From Alkalicoccus halolimnae (lineage in GTDB: Bacteria; Bacillota; Bacilli; Bacillales; Salisediminibacteriaceae), in assembly GCF_008014775.2 (NCBI RefSeq), contig NZ_CP144914.1, positions 3,630,898 to 3,694,897 on the forward strand: a DNA stretch of 64,000 nucleotides, given 5' to 3'. Positions within the stretch are counted from its first letter, which is position 1, and every line of letters begins with the position of its first letter. Shown here piece after piece: positions 63,846 through 64,000 of this stretch. The notes under the pieces are model-generated. The model saw nothing but the letters and a program-made list of their open reading frames with translations. It was not told the DNA's origin and searched no databases. The translations under genes were made by a program, and so were the position numbers.

Positions 63846-64000
63846 TTGACAACCGCTTTCCTTCTATAATAGTGTTCATGCACATCCCCTGTGTGTATGT
63901 TTATTCATCCAGGTTGTGCATTGGTTGTACAAGCCGGCGGAAGGAAGCAGTTTTTCGACGTTCTGTTGTACGACAGAAGGGAAGCAAAGGAGGGAAATGT
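63846..64000 (+). promoter_or_regulatory. dnaA promoter, leader and ribosome site at the window edge
   Basis: TTGACA (63846-63851) and TATAAT (63865-63870) are both perfect but only 13 bases apart. The leader has a near-perfect 18-bp dyad TTCTGTTGTACGACAGAA (63961-63978). AAAGGAGGG (63986-63994) is the ribosome site. The ATG at 63997 is only three bases from it, so dnaA more likely starts just outside the window. Confidence 0.65.

Noticed and set aside
63997..63999. ATG at the window end as the dnaA start
   Set aside because: It is only three bases from the ribosome site and just one base of coding sequence would be visible, so no dnaA CDS is listed.

Overview
The window is the left flank of a Bacillaceae replication origin. 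From right to left it reads: the dnaA-upstream oriC region, rpmH-rnpA-yidD-yidC-jag, mnmE-mnmG-rsmG, noc, parA-parB with parS sites, ychF, rpsF-ssb-rpsR, yybS-gdpP-rplI-dnaB, purA, a five-tRNA cluster, and walRKHIJ-htrC. This order and the reading direction (nearly everything on the minus strand, away from oriC) match Bacillus subtilis and relatives. Exported domains are unusually rich in Asp/Glu (WalH, WalI, HtrC, the lipoprotein PBP), which suggests a salt- or alkali-adapted member of the family. The genus cannot be fixed from sequence alone.

Positions 1-22.7 kb are accessory metabolism and stress functions: an iron alcohol dehydrogenase fragment with a divergent HxlR regulator, a Gfo/Idh/MocA oxidoreductase, a membrane-anchored Mrr-like nuclease, a DedA-like protein, an isoaspartyl methyltransferase homologue, a large catalase behind a sigma-B-type promoter, a glutaredoxin-like protein, a flotillin, an acetoin-type 2-oxoacid dehydrogenase operon with a catabolite (cre) site, malate:quinone oxidoreductase, class I fructose-bisphosphate aldolase, a PLD-helicase-DUF3427 protein and the molybdate transporter modABC.

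Positions 22.7-31.0 kb start with rlmH. A block that interrupts the usual rlmH-yyzF-htrC neighbourhood follows: a MecA-like lipoprotein penicillin-binding protein, adeR-ald (alanine catabolism), an alpha/beta hydrolase and a photolyase-family flavoprotein. A cluster of DnaA boxes (31.09-31.50 kb) surrounds the small yyzF-type gene about 32.5 kb from oriC.

Positions 31-64 kb are core genes. Cell-wall homeostasis (walRK and its WalH/WalI regulators, walJ, htrC), c-di-AMP turnover (gdpP), replication (dnaB, ssb, DnaA boxes), chromosome segregation and nucleoid occlusion (parAB, noc, parS), tRNA wobble modification (mnmEG), membrane protein insertion (yidC, yidD, jag) and ribosome genes sit together. 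Recognisable control sites include PurR boxes at purA, two parS sites (one inside a 34-bp perfect palindrome), consensus promoters at rpmH, rnpA, rpsF, purA and the aco operon, and many intrinsic terminators.

Almost every long intergenic gap carries a GC-rich, 100-190 bp dispersed repeat from one of two or three related families. These repeats are the main unexplained structure in the window.
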